Made by a program: the position numbers and the translations under genes
Notes under the pieces: generated by a model
The model's database searches: none
What the model was told of the DNA's origin: nothing
Seen by the model: only the letters and a program-made list of their open reading frames with translations
Source: Deltaproteobacteria bacterium
Lineage (GTDB): Bacteria > Myxococcota_A > UBA796 > UBA2385
Assembly: GCA_018401435.1 (NCBI GenBank)
Contig: JAGYJW010000005.1
Span: 1-64,000 of the forward strand
Direction of reading: 5' to 3'
Length of the DNA stretch: 64,000 nt
Shown: positions 30,331 through 38,576 of the stretch, in pieces
Numbering within the stretch: position 1 is the first letter of the stretch
Layout: the number at the start of each line of letters is the position of its first letter

Positions 30331-31061
30331 GCGCCGAGCCCCGCCCCCTGTCGCCGGCCGAAGAAGCCGCCTTGGATGCCCGCTTCGGCACCCTGCCCGT
30401 GCTGGCTCCCCCGCCGGGCCTGGCCGAGGCCACGCTGTCGGCGGTCATGGTCGAGATTTCCGCTGACAATGAGCCTGTGGCACCCATTCTCAGCTTGGAC
30501 CACGCCCGCCGTCGCCCCCGGTTGCCCGTCGCCCTGGGCGCGGGCTTGGCCCTGGCCGCGGGCGCCCTGCTGGCCCTGCTGCCCCCCCGCCACGCGCCCG
30601 CCGATCCCGCCGACCTGGTCGAACGCGGCGTGGGCGAGCGCCTGCCCGCGGTGGCCTTGAAGGTGGCCGTGCTGCCCCCCGACGGCGCGCCAGCCCGCCT
30701 GTCCCGCGAGGCCCGCTACGCCGAAGGCGACACCCTCTACTTCCGCGCCTCGGTGGACGCCCAGGCCTGGCTCACCCTGGTGCGCGTGGATGCCAGGGGC
30801 GCCACCGTCTTCCACCAGCAGGCCCTGCCGCCGGGTGAGGCCGATCTCGCGCTGGCAGAGGGCCCCCTGGCCTGGCGCCTGGAAGCCGGAGAAGGCGACG
30901 CCCTCTTTGCGATCCTGGCCAGCAGCCAGCCCCTGTCCGCACCCGCCGTAGAGGCTGCCTTGGGCCGTGCCTACAATGGGGGAGAACCCGCCGCCCTCTG
31001 CCGGGCTGCGGCCACCCTCGACAGCCGCTGTTCGGCTGAGCTTGTTCGGATGCGCCCATGA
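30327..31061 (+). CDS. Single-pass membrane protein, DUF4384-like, probable anti-sigma partner
   Basis: A 244-residue protein with an N-terminal cytoplasmic part (1-62), one membrane helix (about 63-83, LPVALGAGLALAAGALLALL) and an extracytoplasmic beta-rich domain (DTLYFRASVDAQAWLTLVRVDARG) that resembles DUF4384. It is positioned like an anti-sigma factor: 4-nt overlap with the ECF sigma gene before it and 4-nt overlap with the caspase-like gene after it. No zinc-binding anti-sigma HxxxCxxC motif was found. Regulation of the sigma factor is inferred from topology and gene order. Confidence 0.68.
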   Translation: MSAEPRPLSPAEEAALDARFGTLPVLAPPPGLAEATLSAVMVEISADNEPVAPILSLDHARRRPRLPVALGAGLALAAGALLALLPPRHAPADPADLVERGVGERLPAVALKVAVLPPDGAPARLSREARYAEGDTLYFRASVDAQAWLTLVRVDARGATVFHQQALPPGEADLALAEGPLAWRLEAGEGDALFAILASSQPLSAPAVEAALGRAYNGGEPAALCRAAATLDSRCSAELVRMRP

Positions 31062-32686
31062 TGCCCTTGCTCACCCTCGCCGCCACCCTCCTGCCCAAGG
31101 CAGCCTGGGCGGGCGTGGTGCAAGGCCAGACCGGCGGCCTGGACGCGGTCTACCAGCCCCGCCGGGTGGCTGTGCTCATCGGCGTGCAGGACTATGGCGA
31201 TCCGGCCCTGGCAGGCCTGCGCTACCCGGCCAAAGACGCCGAGGACCTGGGCGCGGTCTTCAGCGATCCGAATATCGGCGGCTTTGACCGGGTGCTGGTG
31301 GTGGAGGGCGCCAGCGCCACGAGCCGGGACGCCTTGCGCCAGGCCATCGCCGTCGCCACCGCCGATCTGCAGCGCGACGACACCTTCGTTCTCTACCTCA
31401 GCGGGCATGGCACCCTCACCCTGGACGCCGAACACGGCAGCCGGCTGTGGTTCCTGCCCAGCGACGGCCGCCTCGACGACCCGGAGGGTACGGGCATGGC
31501 CATCGCCGACATCGAGGCCATGGTGGCCGATCTGCCCGCACGGCGCCGGGTGCTGATGCTGGACACCTGCCACAATGGCCGCAGCAGCGGCGGCGGGCTG
31601 TCCGGTCGGGCCCGGGTCAATGCCGCCACCGCCAGCCTGCTGCAGGGCCTGCGCGGCGAGGCCCCGGCCCCCCGCACCTTGCGGGAGGTCTCCGAAAGCG
31701 AGGCCCGGCTCTTTGCGGCCCAGTACCACCAGCCGGCCATGGAGGACCCCAATCTCGAGAACGGCGTTTACACGCACTTCATCATCCAGGCGCTCACCGA
31801 CGCCAAGGGCAAGGCGGACCTCGACGGCGACGGGCTGGTGGATGTGGCCGAGGCCCACGACTACGCCCGCGACCAGACCATGCACCACACCGGCGGCATC
31901 CAGGTGCCCCGGGCCGAATACCGCATCGTGGGCCGCGAAGAGATCTACCTCTCGGGGGACACCCGCAAGCGCTCCTCGGCCGAAAAGGCGCTGCTGTCGG
32001 CCTGCGACGAGATCCTGGCCAAGGCGAAGCTCTTTGTGGATGGCGTGTCGCGGGGCTCGCCCATGGGCCTCACGGCCATCGAACCCGGCCTGCGGGACAT
32101 CGAGGTGAAGAGCGAGGACGGCCGCAGCCTGGTGCACCGCAAGGTGTCGGTGGAAGCCGGAAGCACCCTGGCAGTCGAGGACCTCTTCGAGCCCCACCAC
32201 AGCCGCCTGATGGTGGGCATGGGCGTGGGGGTGCGCACGGGGCCCGGCCTGGACGCCTTGCACCCGGTGGTGGGTGAGATCGAGCTGTCCTGGCTCGATC
32301 CCGTCCGCACGCCCGCCTGGCTGCGCCTGGAGGGCCACCTGCGCCTGAACCTCGCCCAGGGCACCGTGCCCGACCAGCGCGACATCGGCGTGACCGGGGG
32401 CGCAAATGCAGCGGGCCTGTCCGCCGGGCTGCGCAAGGGGCCGCTGTCCATCGGCCCCGAGATCGACCTGGTCCAGACCTGGCGGGCCTACGAGGACATG
32501 ACCGGCCCCCACAGCCAATCGGCCCTGTCTGCCGCCCCCGGCGCCCGCCTGCTGCTCACCCTGCCGCTGGGTGCGCGAGAGCTGGCCCTGCGCGCCGACA
32601 GCCGCTACCTGCCCATGCGGATCAACGACGCTCGGTCCCATATATGGCAACATGGGGTGGTCATCGGCCTCACCGGCCGACGCTGA
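31058..32686 (+). CDS. Exported caspase-like (C14/metacaspase-type) protease
   Basis: A 542-residue protein. A short signal sequence (about 1-18) precedes a caspase-hemoglobinase fold domain with catalytic His117 in LYLSGHGT and Cys171 in LMLDTCHNG, both intact, over residues 35-310. Residues about 310-542 form a second domain with a PEGA-like segment and a beta-rich end that could be a small outer-membrane barrel (many alternating hydrophobic strands, ending GVVIGLTGRR). The gene overlaps the membrane regulator gene by 4 nt. A stress-triggered protease under ECF control is a reasonable reading; its substrate is unknown. Confidence 0.82.
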   Translation: MMPLLTLAATLLPKAAWAGVVQGQTGGLDAVYQPRRVAVLIGVQDYGDPALAGLRYPAKDAEDLGAVFSDPNIGGFDRVLVVEGASATSRDALRQAIAVATADLQRDDTFVLYLSGHGTLTLDAEHGSRLWFLPSDGRLDDPEGTGMAIADIEAMVADLPARRRVLMLDTCHNGRSSGGGLSGRARVNAATASLLQGLRGEAPAPRTLREVSESEARLFAAQYHQPAMEDPNLENGVYTHFIIQALTDAKGKADLDGDGLVDVAEAHDYARDQTMHHTGGIQVPRAEYRIVGREEIYLSGDTRKRSSAEKALLSACDEILAKAKLFVDGVSRGSPMGLTAIEPGLRDIEVKSEDGRSLVHRKVSVEAGSTLAVEDLFEPHHSRLMVGMGVGVRTGPGLDALHPVVGEIELSWLDPVRTPAWLRLEGHLRLNLAQGTVPDQRDIGVTGGANAAGLSAGLRKGPLSIGPEIDLVQTWRAYEDMTGPHSQSALSAAPGARLLLTLPLGARELALRADSRYLPMRINDARSHIWQHGVVIGLTGRR

Positions 32687-32701
32687 CCGACAGGAGGCAG
32701 G

Positions 32702-34273
32702 GTGCGGCTGAGGCCCACCATCGTCGCGTGGACCGCGCTGGGCTGCGAGCCCATTGCGACCACCTGGGACACCGGCGCCGCCGGTGGCCCCGACGATCAG
32801 GTCGGCCTGGTGGTCTCCCCCGCCGCCATCGACTTTGGCAGCGTGTCGGTCAACGGGCAGGGCCAGGCGCTGCAGTCCTTTCGCATCGCCAATGTGGGCA
32901 CCTGGCCCGTCGCCGTGCATGGCCACGACGAGCCCGTGATGCTCGCGGGCGGCGCCGGGGTCTTCCGGGTGGAGGCCGAGCCCTACTTCGAGCTGGAGGC
33001 CGGCGAAGAGCGATGGTTTGACGCCCGCTTTCAGCCCAACACCGAAGGCGACTGGCAGGCGGAGCTGCGGGTGAACTACGGCCTTGAAACCCTGGTCTTG
33101 CGGGGACAAGGCGCCGCCCCGGTGCTGGAGGCCACCGACACCGAGCTGCCCGCCCAGCCCTTTGGCTGCGCGGTGGACGGCACCGCGCTGCTGCAGAACA
33201 CCGGCAGCGAGACCCTTGTGATCAGCGCCGGCACCCTGCTCGATGACCGCGACTGGCAGGTGGGCCCGCTCGCCGGCGCCCGGATCGCCCCGGGAGAGGA
33301 GCTGGCCGTGCCCCTGCGCTTTGCACCCTCCTGGACCGGGACCCCCGGCGGCGCCCGGGACACCTTCTTGCGCATCGACAGCAACGATCCCCTGGTGCCC
33401 CGGCGGGACCTGCCGCTGCGCTCCTTGGCCTATGAGGGCGAGCAGGTGGTCGATCTCTTCGACTATGCGCCGGGCAACCGCACCGACCTGCTGATCGTGG
33501 CCGAGACCGACGGCGTGATGGCCCTGCATGTGGACAAGGCCCAGGCCGCCCTGGACCGCCTGCTGACCGACCTCGACCTGGGCAATGTGGACCACCACGC
33601 GGCGGCCCTCACCCCCGGGTCGGCCTGCCCCATCAGCAGCCCCGCCTGGGTCTCCTCCACCACCAGCCGCTACACCCGCGCCCGAGCCCTGGACGCCGCC
33701 CTGGATGGCGGCACCGGCCCCATGGGCGACCGCCTGCTCCGCTTCGCGGCCGACGCCCTGCAAAGCGGCGCCAGCGGCTGCCTGAGTGGCTTCTTGCGGG
33801 AGGGCGCGCAGCTGCACATCGTCGTGATCGCCGGCGAGGCCGACGCCAGCGGCTTCTCGGCCGCCACCCTGCTCGGCGATCTTCAAGAGGCCGCGCCCCT
33901 GGCTGGCTCGCTCGCCGTCAGCGCCATCATCGCCACCGACAGCGCGGGCTGCGGCGGGGCCTCCTATGGCGCCGGCTATGCCGAGGTGGCCCTGGAGACC
34001 CGCGGCGAGATCCTCGACCTCTGCCTCGCGGATTGGGGCCCCGGCTTTGGCAGGCTGGCCGATGTCAGCGTGCTCGCCGGTCGGGGCGGCATGACCCGCG
34101 CCCTGGCCCAGGTCCCCCTGGTCGAGAGCATCCGGGTGAAGGTGGACGGGCTCACCTTTGATGGCTGGACCTGGGATCCCAGCCTCAACGCGGTGCGCTT
34201 CGCCGAATCGGGCGCACCCGACGCCGGCAGCGCCGTGGAGCTTCGTTACATGACCGCGGTGTCCTGCCCCTGA
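32702..34273 (+). CDS. Choice-of-anchor-D type lipoprotein with VWA-like half
   Basis: A 523-residue predicted lipoprotein. The start is GTG 32702; MRLRPTIVAWTALGC gives a lipobox (C15). Residues about 38-155 look like an ASH/choice-of-anchor-D beta-sandwich (AAIDFGSVSVNGQGQ, FRIANVGTWPV, FQPNTEGDW). A second sandwich follows to about 245. The C-terminal half (about 255-520) has LLIVAETDGVM and HIVVIAGEADAS, like a divergent VWA fold without a clear MIDAS motif. It starts 15 nt after the caspase-like gene, so it may belong to the same operon. Function unknown. Confidence 0.7.
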   Translation: MRLRPTIVAWTALGCEPIATTWDTGAAGGPDDQVGLVVSPAAIDFGSVSVNGQGQALQSFRIANVGTWPVAVHGHDEPVMLAGGAGVFRVEAEPYFELEAGEERWFDARFQPNTEGDWQAELRVNYGLETLVLRGQGAAPVLEATDTELPAQPFGCAVDGTALLQNTGSETLVISAGTLLDDRDWQVGPLAGARIAPGEELAVPLRFAPSWTGTPGGARDTFLRIDSNDPLVPRRDLPLRSLAYEGEQVVDLFDYAPGNRTDLLIVAETDGVMALHVDKAQAALDRLLTDLDLGNVDHHAAALTPGSACPISSPAWVSSTTSRYTRARALDAALDGGTGPMGDRLLRFAADALQSGASGCLSGFLREGAQLHIVVIAGEADASGFSAATLLGDLQEAAPLAGSLAVSAIIATDSAGCGGASYGAGYAEVALETRGEILDLCLADWGPGFGRLADVSVLAGRGGMTRALAQVPLVESIRVKVDGLTFDGWTWDPSLNAVRFAESGAPDAGSAVELRYMTAVSCP

Positions 34274-34283
34274 CGCAGCCGGA

Positions 34284-34655
34284 TCAGTGTTCCACGGGGC
34301 CCTGGGCCGCCAGCCAGGCCCGCCAGCCGCCCACCAGCGAAGACACGCGTCGGTAGCCCATCTGCTGCAAGGCGTCCGCGGCCAGGGCCGACCGGTATCC
34401 GCCCCCGCAGTAAAGCACGATCTCCTGGTCGAGATCGGGCAGCAGGCCCTCGATGTCGCGCTCGATCACCCCCTTGGACAAGAAGAGCGCGCCCCGGGCA
34501 TGACCCGCCGCCCACTCGTCCTGCTCGCGCACATCCACCAGGACAGGGGCGCCCGCCCCACCCAGGCGCGGCAGCACCGTCGCCACCTCGACCTCCGCGA
34601 TGCGAAGGCGGGCGGCGTCCACCAGGCGCAGGAAGGCGGGGCTGTGGGTCTTCAT
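34284..34655 (-). CDS. Rhodanese-domain protein
   Basis: A 123-residue single rhodanese domain, cytoplasmic. Active-site Cys in VLYCGGGYRSA, preceded by LVDVREQDEWAAGHARGA. The six-residue active loop (CGGGYRSA) is typical of sulfur-carrier rhodaneses. Its end is 10 nt from the convergent lipoprotein gene. A leader of about 45 nt with CTGGAG gives the ribosome site. Confidence 0.9.
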   Translation of the reverse strand: MKTHSPAFLRLVDAARLRIAEVEVATVLPRLGGAGAPVLVDVREQDEWAAGHARGALFLSKGVIERDIEGLLPDLDQEIVLYCGGGYRSALAADALQQMGYRRVSSLVGGWRAWLAAQGPVEH

Positions 34656-34748
34656 GGCAACTCCAGGCGGGCGGTGGGCGGCGGCTACCCGCCAGAGGCT
34701 ATCCGGAGGCGGCGGGGACGTGGTAGACCCCGATCAACGGAGCGACTG

Positions 34749-35141
34749 TTGCTGCAGATTCTGGTGATTGAGGATGAAAGCGAGCTTCGCGCGCTTCTCA
34801 CCGAGTTCCTGGGCCGTGGGGGCCACAGCGTCATCGCCCTGGGCAGCGGACGAGAGGCCCTCGAGCTGCTGCAATCGCAGGTCTCCCGCGTGGATGCGGC
34901 GATCATCGACTGGCACCTGCCGGGCATCAGCGGGCGCGATGTGATCGAGGCAATTCTCGATCGTTTCCCGAATACGCCGATCATCATCACCACCGGCGAC
35001 CTCAACGAGCGCCTGCGGGTGGGGGGGGCCGACGAGAAGGCCGTGGAGGTGCTGTTCAAGCCCTACTCGCTGCGCGCCCTGCGCAGCCGGGTGGAGGTGC
35101 TGGCAGCCGAGGCCAAGGCGGCAGAGATTGGAGAATCGTGA
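34749..35141 (+). CDS. Single-domain response regulator (CheY-like receiver)
   Basis: A 130-residue stand-alone receiver. Acidic pair Glu8/Asp9, phospho-acceptor Asp54 in AAIIDWHLPG, Thr81/82 and Lys104 in VLFKPYS are all in place. There is no output domain. The start is TTG 34749, with GGAG 6 nt upstream. No kinase is adjacent; the nearest kinases are at 57-62 kb. It could serve a phosphorelay or a motility motor such as the ExbB/ExbD operon downstream. Confidence 0.88.
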   Translation: MLQILVIEDESELRALLTEFLGRGGHSVIALGSGREALELLQSQVSRVDAAIIDWHLPGISGRDVIEAILDRFPNTPIIITTGDLNERLRVGGADEKAVEVLFKPYSLRALRSRVEVLAAEAKAAEIGES

Positions 35142-35329
35142 CAGCGGGAGACAGTTCCACGCTTGCCCACGGGCCAGTCCTGGTCTAAAGTCATCTTGCA
35201 GGGCGGCCGCGGTCGCTCTTCGGATTCAGTCTCCCCCGCCGGACCTTGCTTGGCAATCGTCTTAGCGTCTCCTCCATCTTCATGCGGTGAGGTACCGTTT
35301 GCGGGGGGGGCTCTCCGAATCCGATGACC

Positions 35330-35926
35330 TCAAGATCGACAAGACCCGGCCCACAAGGCCGGGTCTTCTGCGTCAGGTCTTCTGCGTTGCGGGTGGGCGC
35401 GCCGACTCAGCCGCCAGCGGGCGGCAGGCCCCCGGGGCCGGCGGGCCTCCTCCGGCCGGCGGGCCTCCTCCGGCCGGCGGGCCTCCTCCGGCCGGCGGGC
35501 CTCCTCCGGGCGGCGGGCCACCTCCCGGCGGCGGACCTCCCCTGCACCGGCAGGACCGGCGTCCCCGTCGCGCTCCTTGAGCAGCTCCCGGTGCAGGTGC
35601 GGGCGGCTGACCAGCACGCGGCAGCGCTCGCCCAGGGCGGGCTCCTGGATGCGGTCGCAGTATTTGTAGGAGCTGGGGTCCACTTCGCGGGTGACCGTCA
35701 ACCAGATGAAGTCGCGCACGGTCTGGTCGCTGACCTCTTTTTCGACGATTTCGACCCCGCGGTTGGCGTCCTTCTTGAAGACTTCGGGGGCGTGGCGGGC
35801 CCAGCACTCGTCCTTGTCGGCACCCCGGGCGAGCGCGGCGCAGTCGTCGGGGCCCGTCCAGCTGTCGCCGCCAGTGCAGCCGACGGCCAGGGACAGGATC
35901 AACAGGGGGCGGCAGATCGAGGGCAT
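35330..35926 (-). CDS. Cys-pair lipoprotein with ARRPEE repeats, 3' end uncertain
   Basis: A lipoprotein of unknown function, 198 residues as read. MPSICRPLLILSLAVGC gives a lipobox (C17). The body has two Cys pairs (DCAALARGADKDEC, YCDRIQEPALGERC) like those of the 319-residue protein at 37.6 kb. The C-terminus is a basic-acidic repeat (ARRPEE)n from 18-bp DNA repeats. After the repeat, third-position GC drops and a hairpin (35341-35367) falls inside the reading frame, so the true stop is probably earlier. One base less in the C/G run at 35429-35437 would give a stop at 35407-35409. ATG 35926 has GGAG upstream. Confidence 0.62.
   Translation of the reverse strand: MPSICRPLLILSLAVGCTGGDSWTGPDDCAALARGADKDECWARHAPEVFKKDANRGVEIVEKEVSDQTVRDFIWLTVTREVDPSSYKYCDRIQEPALGERCRVLVSRPHLHRELLKERDGDAGPAGAGEVRRREVARRPEEARRPEEARRPEEARRPEEARRPRGPAARWRLSRRAHPQRRRPDAEDPALWAGSCRS
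35341..35367. terminator. Symmetric hairpin, probable bidirectional terminator
   Basis: AAGACCCGGCC (35341-35351) pairs perfectly with GGCCGGGTCTT (35357-35367) around CACAA. It lies downstream of the response regulator and at the 3' end of the minus-strand lipoprotein gene. Confidence 0.6.
35440..35540 (-). repeat. 18-bp tandem repeats in lipoprotein 3' end
   Basis: About four near-identical copies of GGCGGGCCTCCTCCGGCC (plus-strand sense), then two degenerate copies. On the coding strand each encodes Ala-Arg-Arg-Pro-Glu-Glu with G or C in every third position. Confidence 0.9.
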
Positions 35927-36069
35927 TCCGTCTCCGGGGCGCGCGGGTGGAACCGCAGGGGCCGACACGCGTCTTCCTTGCACGATCCCCCCCCGGCGTG
36001 CAAGGAAGGCAAGCAGCCCGAATCGCCCGCCAACCCGGCAGCCCGCCGGGCCAAGCCGCAGGAACCCCC

Positions 36070-36678
36070 GTGACCAACGCGCTGATCGAGGCCTTCTCCG
36101 GACCCGGCTCCGGCTTCATGTACGCGATCACCGCCGTGCTCGCGCTGGCCCTGGCCGTGGCCCTCGAACGCCTCTACGCCTTGTGGTTCCGGGGCCGCGT
36201 CAACGAAGACGCCGTGCTGGTCGCAGTGGGCTCGGGCAACCTCGAAGCCGCAGCCACCGCAGCCGGCGACCACCCCGTCGCCGCCTTGATCCGCGCCGGG
36301 GCCAGCGCAGACTCGGGGGAGGCCGCCTGGGACCGCATGGCGGCCGAGGCCGCCCTGATCGAGCGCGAGGCCCGCAACCGCATCCACTGGCTGTCCGCCG
36401 CCGGAAATATCTCCACCATGCTGGGCCTGTTGGGCACCGTCTATGGGCTGATCGTCGCCTTCACCGGCTTGGGGGACGCCTCTGCGGTCGAACGGGCGGC
36501 CCGGCTGAGCGAGGGCATCGCCACGGCCATGTCCACCACCGCCTATGGGCTTCTGGTGGGCATTCCCGCGTTGGCAGTGCACGCGTTGGTAGAGGGCCGC
36601 GCCAACCGCGCCCTGGCCTTCTGCGAGGCCGTGGCCGCCCGCACCGCCGCAGCCCGGCGCCGCCCCGACGGCCGGTGA
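36070..36678 (+). CDS. MotA/TolQ/ExbB-family proton channel protein
   Basis: A 202-residue inner-membrane protein: first membrane segment at about 15-35, then a cytoplasmic loop, and two membrane segments at about 110-135 and 155-180. The signature AAGNISTMLGLLGTVYGLIVAF and GIATAMSTTAYGLLVGIPALAVH are typical of ExbB/TolQ/MotA. The start is GTG 36070 with AGGA upstream. It forms an operon with two ExbD-like genes, each overlapping by 4 nt. Such a one-plus-two set powers Tol-type, TonB-type or gliding motors; which one is not decidable from sequence alone. Confidence 0.87.
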   Translation: MTNALIEAFSGPGSGFMYAITAVLALALAVALERLYALWFRGRVNEDAVLVAVGSGNLEAAATAAGDHPVAALIRAGASADSGEAAWDRMAAEAALIEREARNRIHWLSAAGNISTMLGLLGTVYGLIVAFTGLGDASAVERAARLSEGIATAMSTTAYGLLVGIPALAVHALVEGRANRALAFCEAVAARTAAARRRPDGR

Positions 36679-37163
36679 GGCGCCTCTTTCGCAGCCGGTC
36701 GGTCCCCTCCGACCCCCGCGCCGCCCTGCTCAGCGTGGTCGCGCTGATGCTGCTGCTGTTGCCCTTTCTGCTGATGACCACCTCGGCCCAGAAGCTCACG
36801 GGCCTGGCGCTGGGGGTGCCCGGCCCCGACGAGGCGCTGCCCCCCGAGACCCCCGGACCCGTCGAAAAGATCACGGTGGAGCGCGTGGTCGAGGGCTACC
36901 GGCTGACAGCGGCGGTGCGCAACACCGATGTGCGCAGCACGGCGGGCGACACTGAACAGAAGACGCTGATGGCCGGCAATCTCACCGAGTTGCAGGCCGC
37001 TTTGGCCACCCTGAAGGCCCTGGACCCGGCCCGCGAGCGCGTGACCTTGATCCCCGCCGCCGACACCCCCGCCGAAGAGGTGGTTCGGTGGATGGACGCC
37101 GTCCGAAACGGGCCCCAGGGGCCCCTCTTCCCCAAGGTCGTGCTGCAGGCGGTGCAACCATGA
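36675..37163 (+). CDS. ExbD/TolR-like protein, first copy
   Basis: A 162-residue protein, start GTG 36675. It has a basic N-terminus (VRRLFRSRS), one membrane helix at about 17-37 (LLSVVALMLLLLPFLLM) and a periplasmic domain with two beta-alpha units and EEVVRWMDAV near the end, the ExbD/TolR layout. The membrane helix lacks the usual proton-carrying Asp: the typical PxxDxxL motif is DPRAALLSVVALMLLLL, with Asp only at its start. The second copy has PMVDLLTILLVAI with Asp in place. Loss here suggests division of labour between the copies. Confidence 0.75.
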   Translation: MRRLFRSRSVPSDPRAALLSVVALMLLLLPFLLMTTSAQKLTGLALGVPGPDEALPPETPGPVEKITVERVVEGYRLTAAVRNTDVRSTAGDTEQKTLMAGNLTELQAALATLKALDPARERVTLIPAADTPAEEVVRWMDAVRNGPQGPLFPKVVLQAVQP

Positions 37164-37609
37164 GGCGCCTCTTTCGCGGGGCACCCGCCGCCGCGGGGGG
37201 CCTGGGCGCGGCAGCCCTCGCCCCCATGGTCGACCTGCTGACCATCCTGCTGGTGGCCATCTTGCGCTCCTGGAGCAGCGATCCGCCCCTGCGCCTGCCC
37301 GAGGCCGACATGCGCCTGCCCCTGTCGGCCCAGGAGAGCCCCGCCCCCCGCAGCATCGCGATCGACATCGGGGTGGACGGGCTCTATGTGGACGGCTGGC
37401 GGTCCGGCAGCACCGCCTATTGGGCCCGGAGCGAGGAGCTGCTGGTGACCGAGGTCTACGCCGCCTTGCGCGAGCGCGGCACCGGTGCCGTCACCATCCG
37501 CGCCCACCAGCAGGCCCCCTGGTCCCTGGTGGGCAAGGTGCTCTACACCGCCCAACAGGCCGGCTACGACGACATCCAGCTGCTGGCCGTGTCCCGCGCC
37601 AGCCTCTGA
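37160..37609 (+). CDS. ExbD/TolR-like protein, second copy
   Basis: A 149-residue protein. The N-terminal membrane helix LAPMVDLLTILLVAILRSW (about 20-38) carries the conserved Asp of ExbD/TolR (PMVDLLTILL). The periplasmic domain ends with VRIRAHQ-like beta strand and QAGYDDIQLLAVS, as in TolR. It overlaps the first copy by 4 nt; no Pal, TolA, TolB or TonB gene follows. With ExbB and the first copy it resembles the 1+2 composition of the Myxococcus AglRQS gliding motor, which is an analogy only. Confidence 0.82.
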   Translation: MRRLFRGAPAAAGGLGAAALAPMVDLLTILLVAILRSWSSDPPLRLPEADMRLPLSAQESPAPRSIAIDIGVDGLYVDGWRSGSTAYWARSEELLVTEVYAALRERGTGAVTIRAHQQAPWSLVGKVLYTAQQAGYDDIQLLAVSRASL

Positions 37610-37616
37610 GCCCCCC

Positions 37617-38576
37617 CTACAATCGGCCCTGGCCCACAAAGCGGTCGCAGCGCTCTCGCAGCAGGGGCGTCTGCACGCTGGCGCAGACCTCCAGTCCGCC
37701 CGCGACGTCAAAGCGGCGCAGGTTGTAGGCCACCCCCACCAGGCAGGAGTCCTTGAAGGCGCCGGCCCGGCCACAGGCTGCCGCGAATTCGCGCCCGGCA
37801 CTCTCGGCCGCCCCCCATCCCAGCCCGTGAAAGCAGTTCTCGCGGTAGCCATCTGGCGTGGCCGGCCCCACAGGAACCCGCTCGCAGGCGGCAAAGGCGC
37901 CGTCCACATCCACCCGGGCCACATACTTGCCGATGCCATGCCAGCAGCTCTTTCTTGTGAGCAGGTCGCCTTGTTCGGCCGCGCAGTTCTGCAGGGCGAG
38001 ATCCACATTCACCTGGCTGATCTCGCCGTTGACGTCGTGCCGGCAGAAGTCCCGCCACTGGCCGGCGTCGTCGCAGAGCGCAAAGGCATAGGGCGAGTCC
38101 AGGGTGGACAAGGACAGCGCGATACCGAAAACGCATTGGTCGCGCCACTTCTTGCGGGGAATGCTGGGGCAGATGGCCAGCGAGGCGTCGCGGTCGGTGG
38201 GGGCGTAGAGCTCCGCGGCGGCGCCCATGCACTCCTGCTGGGCCTCCACCTCGCCAATCTGGGCGCAGGCGGCCAGGCCGCCGGTCAGGTCGGTGGGCGC
38301 GCGCTGCCGGGCCAGCTGAAAGAAGCACACATCGCGAAACTCCCCCTCGCGCTCCAGGCAGCCGGCCTCGGTGTAGCGATAAGCCTCTTCGTCCCCTTCT
38401 CCCTGGATTTTGGGCGCCCCCTCGGGCCGCGGCGGCACGGCCAGGGCCACCTGCTCCACCGCCTGGGGCGGCAGGGGCGGCGGCGGGGCGTCCACCCAGG
38501 CGCGCAACAGCTGCACCCCGCCCAGGCACAGGCCCAGGCAGGCGGCATAGAGCAGGCTGAAGGACATCGGGCCCAT
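37617..38576 (-). CDS. Membrane-anchored Cys-pair repeat protein
   Basis: A 319-residue protein of no recognised family. An N-terminal membrane anchor or signal (about 5-25, FSLLYAACLGLCLGG) and a Pro-rich linker are followed by eight units of roughly 30-40 residues. Each has two Cys 8-17 residues apart and a short aromatic/Gly sequence after the second (for example CPSIPRKKWRDQCVFG, CGRAGAFKDSCLVG). This suggests a helical-hairpin solenoid stapled by disulfides, distantly like Sel1/Hcp repeats. ATG 38576 is 6 nt after TAGGGG; ATG 38567 is possible. It converges on the ExbD gene, 7 nt from its stop. Confidence 0.72.
   Translation of the reverse strand: MGPMSFSLLYAACLGLCLGGVQLLRAWVDAPPPPLPPQAVEQVALAVPPRPEGAPKIQGEGDEEAYRYTEAGCLEREGEFRDVCFFQLARQRAPTDLTGGLAACAQIGEVEAQQECMGAAAELYAPTDRDASLAICPSIPRKKWRDQCVFGIALSLSTLDSPYAFALCDDAGQWRDFCRHDVNGEISQVNVDLALQNCAAEQGDLLTRKSCWHGIGKYVARVDVDGAFAACERVPVGPATPDGYRENCFHGLGWGAAESAGREFAAACGRAGAFKDSCLVGVAYNLRRFDVAGGLEVCASVQTPLLRERCDRFVGQGRL

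Noticed and set aside
35287..35580. Pro/Gly-rich plus-strand open frame (GGPPPA repeats)
   Set aside because: The repeat arises from the 18-bp unit. The minus-strand frame has G or C in every third position and a lipoprotein signal, so it is the coding one.
36070..37609. Naming the motor operon aglRQS or tolQR
   Set aside because: Only the one-plus-two gene composition supports it; motor families cannot be separated reliably by eye.
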